25,077 nucleotides of DNA from an uncultured Eubacteriales bacterium (GTDB lineage: Bacteria; Bacillota; Clostridia; Oscillospirales; Acutalibacteraceae): NCBI GenBank assembly GCA_934486705.1, contig CAKSQS010000039.1:1-25077 (forward strand), written 5' to 3'. Positions 7,191 to 14,806 of this stretch are shown here, one piece after another. Under the pieces are notes generated by a model. The model was not told where the DNA came from. It was given only the letters and a program-made list of their open reading frames with translations, and made no database searches. The translations under genes and the position numbers were made by a program. The stretch's first letter is position 1. Each line of letters begins with the position of its first letter.

Positions 7191-7925
7191 TTATTCTACG
7201 GCTTTGTAAACGTTCTGCGTTCCGTCCGATTTCACGGCTATAAGCTTGTTTTCGTCCCCGCTCACCGTCCATAACACGTCATCGGGGCTGATATTGTTCC
7301 CTCTTGTGGGCACGTCTATTATATACGGCTTTGCTTTACCGATGCGTTTTTCCTTTTTCTCACCCTCGCTGCCGTAGCCGTAAAAGCAGTAGTCCTTTCC
7401 GCCCACGCAAAGCTCGCCATCTCTTATAAGCACTACCGTTCCGCCGTTGCTAAGCTTTACAAGCAGTACGTTTTTACTTTCCTTTACGGTATAAATTTCA
7501 GCCGATGTAACACCGTCCATACTTTTATACGTTCCCTCAAAGTCGCGCGCGTCGCCTATAGATTTATCGGCGGTAAAGGTCTCGTCTATTGCATAATCGG
7601 TAAAATACTGTATATACACCTTGCCGTCAACAATTACCACTCCGCACCTATCGTCCGCATAAGCAAACTTTTTTCCGTCAGAGCCGGATGAATTTTCACT
7701 GCTCTCGGAAATATTCTCCCGACTGTCGGGCGAACTGCTTTGCGGCGTGGGAACAGTGCCGTTTTCACCCGCGCCGTGTATTGCAACCCCCGCAATAACC
7801 GCCGCGCACAGGCAGCAGGCAGGAAAAGCCGCTCTTATAAATATTTTCTTTTTCCGTTTTTTTACCGTTTCATATTCGTTTATGCGGTTCAGCACGCTTT
7901 GCGCCATTTCATTATAGCTCTTCAT
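7191..7925 (-). CDS. Membrane-anchored partner of the ECF sigma factor (putative anti-sigma)
   Basis: This 244-residue protein has a short Lys-rich cytoplasmic N terminus (about 1-29), one membrane segment (about 30-50, AAFPACCLCAAVIAGVAIHG) and an external Ser/Gly/Glu-rich linker. A beta-rich extracytoplasmic domain follows (about 85-244). That layout is typical of single-pass anti-sigma factors. No zinc-type HxxxCxxC motif is present, so it is not a classic ZAS protein. ATG at 7925 overlaps the end of the sigma gene by 14 bases; a longer frame to 7982 would overlap it much more. The extracytoplasmic signal is unknown. The role is inferred mainly from position and topology. Confidence 0.65.
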   Translation of the reverse strand: MKSYNEMAQSVLNRINEYETVKKRKKKIFIRAAFPACCLCAAVIAGVAIHGAGENGTVPTPQSSSPDSRENISESSENSSGSDGKKFAYADDRCGVVIVDGKVYIQYFTDYAIDETFTADKSIGDARDFEGTYKSMDGVTSAEIYTVKESKNVLLVKLSNGGTVVLIRDGELCVGGKDYCFYGYGSEGEKKEKRIGKAKPYIIDVPTRGNNISPDDVLWTVSGDENKLIAVKSDGTQNVYKAVE

Positions 7926-8472
7926 AAATAAAACCCTCCGTTTCAAGTGTGAGTTTAAGTGATTTTCGGGCGCGGTATACAAGCGTTTCTATGCCGTGAA
8001 CGCTCTTTTTCATAACACAGGCGGTTTCCTTAGCGGAAAGGTCCTCAAAATACATAAGCCACAGCACCTGGCGGTATTCGGGTTTCAGGCGGTTTAAAGC
8101 CCTGTGAAGGGTGATTTTCCGCTCCTCGCGAATGTACGAGTCCTCAAGGCTCGCTTCGTCTGCGGCTGTATTTGCATATTCCACGTCGGATAGCTCTTTT
8201 ACACGGCGTTTACGCCTCAGGCTGTCAATCGCAATATTTCGCCCTATCGTATAAAGCCAGGTCTTAAACGAGCCCGTGCCTTTATCGCGCGGCTTTTTTG
8301 TTCCGAGCAGTACAAAGGTATCCTCGGTCAGCTCCTCCGCCGTATGAATATTCCCCACAATGCTGTTAAGGTAAAAAATCAGTCCGTCCTTGTATTCTTT
8401 TATTATTTCCACCAATCCGTCTTCATCCCCGCCGTCACGGAAACGGCGGTAATTAAAGGCCCCGCTATCCAT
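7912..8472 (-). CDS. ECF-type sigma-70 family RNA polymerase sigma factor
   Basis: The 186-residue protein consists of region 2 (about 15-90) and region 4 (about 120-178). Region 2 shows HTAEELTEDTFVLL and GSFKTWLYTIGRNIAIDSLRR, the -10 recognition and core-binding segment. Region 4 shows LNRLKPEYRQVLWLMYFEDLSAKETACVM and VYRARKSLK, the -35 helix-turn-helix. There is no region 1 or 3, as expected for extracytoplasmic-function sigmas. The ATG follows a GGGGGCGG site. The next gene overlaps its 3' end and is a membrane protein, fitting a sigma/anti-sigma pair. Its promoter is not clear; the upstream gap is shared with the azlD terminator. Confidence 0.9.
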   Translation of the reverse strand: MDSGAFNYRRFRDGGDEDGLVEIIKEYKDGLIFYLNSIVGNIHTAEELTEDTFVLLGTKKPRDKGTGSFKTWLYTIGRNIAIDSLRRKRRVKELSDVEYANTAADEASLEDSYIREERKITLHRALNRLKPEYRQVLWLMYFEDLSAKETACVMKKSVHGIETLVYRARKSLKLTLETEGFIYEEL

Positions 8473-8523
8473 TTATCCGCCCCCATTTGAAAAGCTTTTC
8501 ACCTATTACACGAAAAAGGCAGT

Positions 8524-8561
8524 AAAAAACTCACAGAGAACAAGAAATTTCCTGTTCCCTG
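8524..8561 (-). terminator. Terminator of the asnB-azlC-azlD operon
   Basis: On the minus strand CAGGGAACAGG (8561-8551) pairs with CTTGTTCTCTG (8544-8534) through an 11-bp stem with G-U pairs, followed by TTTTTT (8529-8524). It lies just after the azlD stop. Confidence 0.7.
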
Positions 8562-8566
8562 CGGTA

Positions 8567-8896
8567 TTATACAAACACAAACTGCACAAGCAGCATATAG
8601 CAAACCGTGCCGCCCGCTATTGACAGCAGCATTTTTTTGCGCCACAAATGCAGCGCGGTTAAAACGCAGAGCGATATAAGCTCGGGCAGCCCGTGACTGC
8701 CCGATGTAACGCTGACGTTTTTAAGACAGTAAACCACAAGCATACCGAATATTGCGGCGGGCAGCGCCTTGCCTAAGTAATTTATGTATTCGGGCGTTTT
8801 GCGCTTGCCCGAAAAAAGCATAAAGGGCAAAAATCGGGTCAGCATTGTGGCAAGCGCGCAAAGGGCTATGGTAATTATCTGCTGCGTTACCGTCAT
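8567..8896 (-). CDS. azlD: AzlD-family branched-chain amino acid transport subunit
   Basis: This 109-residue membrane protein has four hydrophobic segments and the AzlD pattern: ALATMLTRFLPFMLF early, YINYLGKALPAAIFGMLVVYCL centrally, and a final hydrophobic helix. AzlD is the small partner of AzlC; together they export branched-chain amino acids and analogues such as azaleucine. The gene overlaps azlC by four bases, giving coupled translation. A terminator follows directly. Confidence 0.88.
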   Translation of the reverse strand: MTVTQQIITIALCALATMLTRFLPFMLFSGKRKTPEYINYLGKALPAAIFGMLVVYCLKNVSVTSGSHGLPELISLCVLTALHLWRKKMLLSIAGGTVCYMLLVQFVFV

Positions 8897-9588
8897 TCAA
8901 GACCACCCGACCCTTCAAGCGGCTTTTTGAACGCCGTAAGCAGTAAAAGCATAAGCCCCATTGTCGGCAGCATAAAGGAATCCGCCCCGAATATAAGGCG
9001 GCAGGCAAGCGCCGAAAGCACGCCTATTGCCGCGGTATAGTGCTTTTTCTCGGTCATAAGGCGGTCTAAAAATATCACGGCGAAAAGCGCCGTCATAACA
9101 AAATCAAGCCCTTTTGTATTAAAGGTTATAAGCGAGCCGAAAAGCCCGCCTAAAGTTGCCCCCGCAACCCAATATATCTGATTTAAAAGGGTTACGAAAA
9201 ACATAAACCAGCCGCGGTCAACATCCGCCGGTATATCGGCAACATAGTTTACAGAAAAGGTCTCGTCGCACATACCGTAAATCAGATAAAACTTTTTAAG
9301 CCCCGTGCCCTTAAATTTTTCAAGCATTGAAATGCCGTAAAACAGGTGGCGCGCCTGAATCATAAGGCTGACCGTAAAAACCTGCAGCGGCGCAAAGGGC
9401 GAAAGCAGCATTGAAACGGTGAGAAATTCAAGCGAGCCGCCGTATATCACCGCGCTCATAACCATGGGGTAAACAAAGCTGAACCCCGAAACATTCATAT
9501 AAACGCCGTAGGAAAAGCCTAAAAACAGGAAACCCGCCATTATGGGTATTGTTTTGGGCCATGCGGCTTTAAACGCTTTTTTAAGCAT
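8893..9588 (-). CDS. azlC: AzlC-family branched-chain amino acid exporter subunit
   Basis: The 231-residue membrane protein has seven or so helices. It carries AzlC features: KTIPIMAGFLFLGFSYGVYM near the start, AVIYGGSLEFLTVSMLL, the conserved MIQARHLFYGISMLEKF, and YGMCDETFSVNY. It works with AzlD in efflux of branched-chain amino acids. It begins 19 bases after the asnB stop, behind a GGGGGG-rich ribosome binding site, and overlaps azlD. Co-transcription with asparagine synthetase may link export to amide or nitrogen metabolism; that is inference. Confidence 0.9.
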   Translation of the reverse strand: MLKKAFKAAWPKTIPIMAGFLFLGFSYGVYMNVSGFSFVYPMVMSAVIYGGSLEFLTVSMLLSPFAPLQVFTVSLMIQARHLFYGISMLEKFKGTGLKKFYLIYGMCDETFSVNYVADIPADVDRGWFMFFVTLLNQIYWVAGATLGGLFGSLITFNTKGLDFVMTALFAVIFLDRLMTEKKHYTAAIGVLSALACRLIFGADSFMLPTMGLMLLLLTAFKKPLEGSGGLE

Positions 9589-9607
9589 AAAATCCCCCCG
9601 GGATGAT

Positions 9608-11446
9608 TTAAACCTCCGTAAAATATTGCTTATACCAGATTATAAAGGTATACACCGTCCATATTTTGCGGCTGTTATCCGCCTTGCCTGCGCGGTGATT
9701 ATCAAGCAGTGCAACCAATTTTTCGGTATTGAAGAATTTTTCGGCTATATCCCCCGTAAATTCTTCCTTTACCGTGTTATAGTATTTGTCCTCTTTAAGC
9801 CATACCCTTATCGGCACGGGAAAGCCTAACTTATCCTTTTCGGCGGTTAACTTCGGCAGAGTTTTCTCTGCGGCCTTTCTAAGCGCTAACTTTGTGGTTT
9901 TGGTGCTTACCCTGCAATTAAGCGGTATAGTCTCTGCCAATTCCATAACCTTTTTATCAAGGAAAGGCACGCGCAATTCAAGCGAATTTGCCATACTTGT
10001 CTTGTCGGCTTTAAGAAGAATATCACCCATAAGCCACATATTTATATCAAGGTACTGCATTTTGGTAATATCGTCTTTGCCCTTAACCTCGTCATAAAAT
10101 TTACTGCAAAGCACCTGCGGCGATACGGCTTTTTTCGCGGTCTCGCTTTTAAGCAGCGCGTTTCGCTCCTTTGTGCTGAAAATCGATGCGTTGCCTATAA
10201 ACCGCTCCTCGATCGTTTTGCCGCGGCGCACAAGGTAGTTTATACCGTGCTTTTGCGGCAAATGCTCGCAAATTTTCGATACAACGCGGCGAATGCCGAA
10301 GGGCAGCTTATCGTAAGCGGTAAGGGTTATCGGCTCTTGGTAAATGCGGTAGCCGCCGAAAAGCTCGTCTGCACCCTCGCCCGACATTACCACCTTAACG
10401 TATTTGCTTGCAAGCTGACTTACAAAGTAAAGCGCTATTGCGGCAGGGTCGGCAAGCGGCTCGTCCATATGGTACTGAATTTTCGGGAAAGTGCCCCAGT
10501 ATTCCTCGGGAGTTATAATTTTGGAAATATTCTCAACGCCTATTGTATCGGCAAATTTCTTTGCAAAATGTATTTCGTTGTAGCGGTCGCCGTCTGGGCT
10601 TTCAAAGCCCACGGTAAAGGTTTTATCAACATTCGCCGCCTCGGCAATATAGCTTGAGTCAATACCGCTTGAAAGGAAAGAGCCTACCTCAACGTCGGCT
10701 ATCTTATGCGCCGCAACCGATTCGCGCACGGCTTTATCGGTAAGATCGGCAAAGTATTCAAGCACGCCGTCCTGCGCGTTGAAATCGGGCTTGAAATAGC
10801 GTGTTTTCTTCATTTCGCCGTTTTTAAAGGTGAAATAATGCGCGGGCGGCAGCTTGTAAACGCCCTTGAAAAACGTTTCCTCGGTGGGGGAATACTGGAA
10901 AGAAAGGTAGTGCGCAAGCGCGTCCTCGTTCAGCTCCTTTTTGAAATCGGGGTGCTCCAAAAACGACTTTATCTCCGAGCCGAAAATAAAGCTTTCACCC
11001 ATAAAGGTATAGTAAAACGGCTTTATGCCGAACATATCGCGCGCGGCGAAAAGCGAGCGGTCGCGGCGGTCGAAAATAACGAACGCAAACATTCCGCGCA
11101 AGCGCGGTACCATGCTTTCGCCCCATTCCTCAAAGCCGTGCAGCAGCACCTCGCTGTCGGAATTGTTGGCGAAAATATGCCCCTTTTCAAGCAAATCGGC
11201 GCGCAGCTCCTTAAAGTTATATATCTCGCCGTTGAAAACAAGCACTAAGGACTTATCCTCATTGAACATAGGCTGACCGCCCTCGGCAAGGTCTATAATG
11301 CTGAGTCTTCTGAAACCGAGCGCAATATCGGTATCAACAAACTGCCCCGACGCGTCAGGCCCTCTGTGAACAATTCTGTCCATCATACGCCCGAGCACCG
11401 TGCCGTCGTCCCTTATATAATTTGTAAAGCCCGTAAAGCCACACAT
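9608..11446 (-). CDS. asnB: Asparagine synthetase (glutamine-hydrolysing)
   Basis: This 612-residue enzyme makes asparagine from aspartate, ATP and glutamine. The N-terminal class II glutaminase domain (about 1-200) begins MCGFTGF, with Cys2 as nucleophile after Met removal. RRLSIIDLAEGGQPM and NGEIYNFKELR follow, with DSEVLLHGFEEWG after those. The synthetase domain (about 210-590) has the ATP pyrophosphatase loop FLSSGIDSSYIA and the conserved SGEGADELFGGY. The ELRVPFLDKKVME and KLGFPVPIRVW segments are also present. Length is normal. The ATG follows AAGGAG. It leads an operon with azlC and azlD. A TATAAT at 11479-11484 (minus strand) with a weak -35 may be its promoter. Confidence 0.96.
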   Translation of the reverse strand: MCGFTGFTNYIRDDGTVLGRMMDRIVHRGPDASGQFVDTDIALGFRRLSIIDLAEGGQPMFNEDKSLVLVFNGEIYNFKELRADLLEKGHIFANNSDSEVLLHGFEEWGESMVPRLRGMFAFVIFDRRDRSLFAARDMFGIKPFYYTFMGESFIFGSEIKSFLEHPDFKKELNEDALAHYLSFQYSPTEETFFKGVYKLPPAHYFTFKNGEMKKTRYFKPDFNAQDGVLEYFADLTDKAVRESVAAHKIADVEVGSFLSSGIDSSYIAEAANVDKTFTVGFESPDGDRYNEIHFAKKFADTIGVENISKIITPEEYWGTFPKIQYHMDEPLADPAAIALYFVSQLASKYVKVVMSGEGADELFGGYRIYQEPITLTAYDKLPFGIRRVVSKICEHLPQKHGINYLVRRGKTIEERFIGNASIFSTKERNALLKSETAKKAVSPQVLCSKFYDEVKGKDDITKMQYLDINMWLMGDILLKADKTSMANSLELRVPFLDKKVMELAETIPLNCRVSTKTTKLALRKAAEKTLPKLTAEKDKLGFPVPIRVWLKEDKYYNTVKEEFTGDIAEKFFNTEKLVALLDNHRAGKADNSRKIWTVYTFIIWYKQYFTEV

Positions 11447-11559
11447 AATTAAATTCGCTCCTTATAAAGCATAATAAATTCATTATACACTAAAAATCCG
11501 CTCTTGTCTCTATTTTTTTCAAAGAAAATAAAAATATTTAAAAACTGCGCTTTTCGGGA

Positions 11560-11588
11560 TAGACAAACCCGACGGTTTATTATATAAT
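11560..11588 (+). promoter_or_regulatory. Promoter of guaA
   Basis: TAGACA (11560-11565) and TATAAT (11583-11588) are separated by 17 bp. The leader to the ATG at 11624 is short (about 28 bases) and contains the GGAGG ribosome binding site. I see no purine riboswitch. Confidence 0.75.
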
Positions 11589-11623
11589 ATGTATGTATCT
11601 TTTTTAAAAAAGCGGAGGTTAAA

Positions 11624-13150
11624 ATGGAGAAGATTTTAGTGCTTGACTTCGGCGGTCAGTATAATCAGCTTATCGCTCGGCGTGTAAGAGAAAACAACGT
11701 TTACTCGGAAATTCGCCCCTACACCGCCCCGATTGAGGAAATAAAGGCTGCGGGATATAAGGGAATAATTTTAACGGGCGGACCTAAAAGCGTATACGGC
11801 GAAAACGCCGTGCTTTACAGCAAGGAGCTTTTCGAGCTCGGAATACCCGTAATGGGCATTTGTTACGGCGCACAGCTTATGGCGCATATGCTCGGCGGCG
11901 AAGTTACCGCGGGCGCGAGCGAATACGGCAAGGTTGAAGTAAAGGTTGATAACAGCAGTAAGCTTTTTGCGGACATCCCCTCAAAAACCGTTTGCTGGAT
12001 GAGCCACACCGACTACATAAAGCAAGTGCCGCTCGGCTTTAAAATCGTGGGCAAAACCGATATTTGCCCCGTTGCCGCAATGGAAAACCCGAAGGAAAGG
12101 CTTTACGCCGTTCAGTTCCACCCCGAGGTTATGCACACCCCACTCGGCTCACAAATGATAAGGAACTTTATCTATAATGTCTGCGGTTGCAAGGGCGAGT
12201 GGACAATGTCCTCCTTTACCGCCCGCACGGTTGAGGAGCTTAAAAACAAAATCGGTAATAAAAAGGTGCTCTGCGCCCTTTCGGGCGGAGTTGACAGCTC
12301 CGTTGCAGCCCTGCTTTTGCACAAGGCGGTAGGTGAAAATCTCACTTGTATTTTTGTTGACCACGGACTGCTTAGAAAGGACGAGGCAAAGCAGGTAAAC
12401 GACCTGTTCAGGGGCGCTTATAATATAAATCTCATATCGGTTGACGCGTCCGAGCAGTTTTTGGGTCAGCTGCGCGGCATAAGCGAGCCGGAGCAAAAGC
12501 GCAAAATTATCGGCAGAGAGTTTATACGCGTATTTGAGGCAGAGGCTAAAAAAATCGGCAAGGTGGATTACTTGGTTCAGGGCACTATTTACCCCGATTG
12601 CATTGAGTCGGGCGTAGGCGACGCCGCCCTTATAAAGAGCCACCACAATGTAGGCGGGCTGCCCGATCACGTTGATTTTGACGAGATAATAGAGCCGCTC
12701 AGAGACTTATTTAAGGATGAGGTACGCAAGGTAGGCTTAGAGCTCGGTATGCCGGAAAATATGGTGTACCGCCAGCCCTTCCCCGGTCCCGGGCTCGGCG
12801 TTCGCATTATCGGCGAGCTTACCCGCGAGAAAATTGCTATTTTGCAGGATGCCGACGCTATTTTCCGCGAAGAAGTGGCAAACGCGGGGCTTGACCGTGA
12901 GATAGGTCAATACTTCGCTGTGCTTACAGATATGCGCTCGGTGGGCGTTATGGGCGATTTCAGAACCTATGATTACACCGTAGCACTCCGCGCGGTTACA
13001 ACCAGCGACTTTATGACGGCTGACTGGGCGCGCATTCCGTACGAGGTGCTTGATACCGCATCCCGCCGCATAGTAAACGAGGTTAAGGGCGTAAACCGCA
13101 TTGTGTACGATATAACCTCCAAACCCCCGGCAACTATTGAGTGGGAATAA
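11624..13150 (+). CDS. guaA: GMP synthase (glutamine-hydrolysing)
   Basis: The 508-residue enzyme aminates XMP to GMP in purine synthesis. The class I glutaminase domain (about 1-190) shows LDFGGQYNQLIARRVRE, nucleophile Cys in MGICYGAQLM and His/Glu in FHPEV. The ATP pyrophosphatase domain (about 200-385) has ALSGGVDSSVAA and DHGLLRKDE. The C-terminal dimerisation domain includes RQPFPGPGLGVRIIGE, DFMTADWARIPYEVL and the terminal TSKPPATIEWE. The length is normal and the gene appears intact. Its last 12 bases form the start of a long direct repeat that recurs at 21373, and the gene sits at the left edge of a genomic island. The guaA 3' end is a known integration hotspot, and integration there preserves the coding sequence. 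Confidence 0.97.
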   Translation: MEKILVLDFGGQYNQLIARRVRENNVYSEIRPYTAPIEEIKAAGYKGIILTGGPKSVYGENAVLYSKELFELGIPVMGICYGAQLMAHMLGGEVTAGASEYGKVEVKVDNSSKLFADIPSKTVCWMSHTDYIKQVPLGFKIVGKTDICPVAAMENPKERLYAVQFHPEVMHTPLGSQMIRNFIYNVCGCKGEWTMSSFTARTVEELKNKIGNKKVLCALSGGVDSSVAALLLHKAVGENLTCIFVDHGLLRKDEAKQVNDLFRGAYNINLISVDASEQFLGQLRGISEPEQKRKIIGREFIRVFEAEAKKIGKVDYLVQGTIYPDCIESGVGDAALIKSHHNVGGLPDHVDFDEIIEPLRDLFKDEVRKVGLELGMPENMVYRQPFPGPGLGVRIIGELTREKIAILQDADAIFREEVANAGLDREIGQYFAVLTDMRSVGVMGDFRTYDYTVALRAVTTSDFMTADWARIPYEVLDTASRRIVNEVKGVNRIVYDITSKPPATIEWE

Positions 13151-13216
13151 TCACTGAAAGCCTAAAACCCCAGTAATATCAAGGGCTTTCGGACTTCGCC
13201 CACCCCTTTTGATAAC
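13139..13216 (+). repeat. Left attachment-site repeat of the guaA island
   Basis: The repeat begins with the last guaA codons and stop (GAGTGGGAATAA, 13139-13150) and continues 66 bases past the gene. It matches 21373-21452 with about seven substitutions and a 2-base indel; both end in CACCCCTTTTGATAAC. Sequence on the gene side differs (guaA here, island DNA at the other copy). A 7-bp inverted pair, GAAAGCC and GGCTTTC, lies inside. Confidence 0.88.
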
Positions 13217-13235
13217 GATTTGATAAATCTGTATT

Positions 13236-13291
13236 AGACGATAAAAAGCCCTTAACTGTGGATTACCGCAGTTAAGGACTTTTTATCGTCT
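13236..13291. terminator. Strong hairpin terminator near the left end of the island
   Basis: Arms 13236-13258 and 13269-13291 pair at 22 of 23 positions around a 10-base loop and are followed by TTTTT. The arms begin AGACGATAAAAAGCC and end GGACTTTTTATCGTCT. It can end transcription running out of guaA and shield the island from the host gene. Confidence 0.85.
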
Positions 13292-13380
13292 TTTTCTTGA
13301 TACGGATTGCAACTCAAACACATACCCGAGAGCGTGGAAAACGCTCAAAAAATAATAATATTGAAAGGTAGGAACTCATT

Positions 13381-13758
13381 ATGAAACAGCATTTCACAGA
13401 CGAAAAAACGGGCATCAGTTACACCTTGCAGGGAGATTATTATCTGCCCGACCTCAAATTACCCGCTGAAGAACAACAGCCAATCGGCGTATGGGGACAG
13501 CGACACTTACGGTATATCAAGCAGCACAGAAAGGCGTTTTATACCAACCTGCTGACAAGCGGCAAGTTAAACAGTTACCTTGCTGATATTGACCGACAGG
13601 CTGAAGAAATGTTTTCTCGGCTGGTAAAAGAACTTGCCGAGGAAGAATATTTAACGGAACAACTCAAGGCGGACAATCAAATGGAGTGGGTTGGTAGAAT
13701 AAATAACATTCGTAATAGAGCAACAGAATTCGTTAATGCAGATTTAATCTTCATATAA
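13381..13758 (+). CDS. TnpV-family transposon-associated protein
   Basis: This 125-residue protein matches the TnpV family of small proteins carried by Clostridial mobile elements. It opens with FTDEKTGISYTLQGDYYLPDL and has the characteristic PIGVWGQRHLRYIKQHRKAFY segment. A helical C-terminal half follows (ADIDRQAEEMFSRLVKELAEEEYLTEQLKA). TnpV has no established biochemical function and lacks recombinase motifs. A GAAAGGTAGG site precedes the ATG. It is the only transposon-type gene in the island and the only one on the plus strand. The last dozen residues differ from the Trp/Arg-rich ending I expect for the family, so the C terminus may be altered. Confidence 0.8.
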   Translation: MKQHFTDEKTGISYTLQGDYYLPDLKLPAEEQQPIGVWGQRHLRYIKQHRKAFYTNLLTSGKLNSYLADIDRQAEEMFSRLVKELAEEEYLTEQLKADNQMEWVGRINNIRNRATEFVNADLIFI

Positions 13759-13764
13759 AAACTA

Positions 13765-13801
13765 TGCCGAGTGCGGCCTTGGAAGCAAGCCACACTCGGC
13801 A
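13765..13801. terminator. Bidirectional terminator between tnpV and the Shedu gene
   Basis: TGCCGAGTG (13765-13773) and CACTCGGCA (13793-13801) pair perfectly, with further inner pairing, and CTCTTTT follows. On the opposite strand AGTTTTTAT follows. It lies between the converging 3' ends of tnpV and the defence operon. Confidence 0.8.
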
Positions 13802-13809
13802 CTCTTTTG

Positions 13810-14796
13810 CTAAAATGGCAACTCGTCATCATCTGATGTGTCAACGTCTTCTGTTATTCCTAATACATTTTTTGCACGGAACAAAAGATGATCATACGTA
13901 AGAATTGATATTTGATTATATGCAGCATTGAGTATTCTGTAAGCTTCTCGCTGTTCATCGTTCCAATCATTGGAACGTCCAAAAATCAAAATACAGCGTG
14001 GTTTTATTACTTTGCTTTTTGTCTTTTCAATGAATTTAACACTATTTGCTTCACGCTCAATAGCATAAATATAGTTGAGGCATTGAGTAATAGCTTTAAC
14101 TAAATCAGTGGAAGGAACATAATTATTATGGTCTTTTGTTGCGGACCAAAACTGCAAACCATTTGGTTTTTTTATTTCGACTAAATCTACGAATCCGTCA
14201 AAAGCACGCATTATATAGTCTGCAATATTCTCAGTATCTATATTTCGCTCATCAATAATTTGTGCAAAATCCGAACCGAGAACCCATTTGTTTTCGGAAA
14301 ACCAATTCTGCCAAAATGACTCAGGTAATACTTCTCTAAGATTTCTTTCAAAATCAACAAGGGCATCTTTCTTTTTTATGGATGTTGCAGCAACAAATAC
14401 ATTGTCAGACAGAATTCCTTTTTCAATCAGAAGTTCGGCAGTATCGCTATTCTTTTCAACTAACTCTTTAAATTTATTTATAAGCTCTTCGTCATCTTCC
14501 GAAACGCAGATATATTTGCCTGAGCCAAGGTTAATTGGCGTATAATTGTCTGAAATATATGAAATAAGGCTGTTTAACTCATCATTGTCAAGAGTTAATT
14601 CGCTTTTGGGCTTTTGAGTTTCAATATTACCAAATGGAAGTGTATATCTTCCAATTTTTAATGAGACATCTGTCTTTTTGGAATGTTTATGAGGAATACT
14701 CATTAACATAGCTTGAGAATAAACCCTTGATTTAGTTTTTAATACACATGGTTTTGCATAGTCTATTCCTTTTGCAGAAGTTTTTATTTCACTCAT
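13810..14796 (-). CDS. Shedu-type anti-phage nuclease (DUF4263)
   Basis: The 328-residue protein's C-terminal half (about 145-315) matches the Shedu/SduA nuclease domain. WQNWFSENKWVLGSDFAQII is followed by the PD-(D/E)XK-type core RAFDGFVDLVEIKKP, giving Asp204, Glu207 and Lys209. A Gln-containing helix follows (AITQCLNYI, Gln238), then a strand RCILIFGRS. Shedu proteins form oligomers that cut DNA in phage defence, and their N-terminal regions vary and are thought to sense or restrain. Here residues 1-140 are beta-rich and I do not recognise them. The ATG at 14796 follows the specificity-subunit stop by about 10 bases with GAGG in the gap, so it is the last gene of the restriction-modification operon. 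Shedu is usually described as a single-gene system, which makes this placement notable. Confidence 0.82.
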   Translation of the reverse strand: MSEIKTSAKGIDYAKPCVLKTKSRVYSQAMLMSIPHKHSKKTDVSLKIGRYTLPFGNIETQKPKSELTLDNDELNSLISYISDNYTPINLGSGKYICVSEDDEELINKFKELVEKNSDTAELLIEKGILSDNVFVAATSIKKKDALVDFERNLREVLPESFWQNWFSENKWVLGSDFAQIIDERNIDTENIADYIMRAFDGFVDLVEIKKPNGLQFWSATKDHNNYVPSTDLVKAITQCLNYIYAIEREANSVKFIEKTKSKVIKPRCILIFGRSNDWNDEQREAYRILNAAYNQISILTYDHLLFRAKNVLGITEDVDTSDDDELPF

Positions 14797-14806
14797 GGTT
14801 TAAACC

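Noticed and set aside
10706..11248. Plus-strand open frame of 180 codons inside asnB.
   Set aside because: It lies entirely antisense to well-conserved asparagine synthetase sequence and has no family resemblance.
12149..12670. Minus-strand open frame of 173 codons inside guaA.
   Set aside because: It is a shadow of the conserved GMP synthase coding frame and has no start signals.
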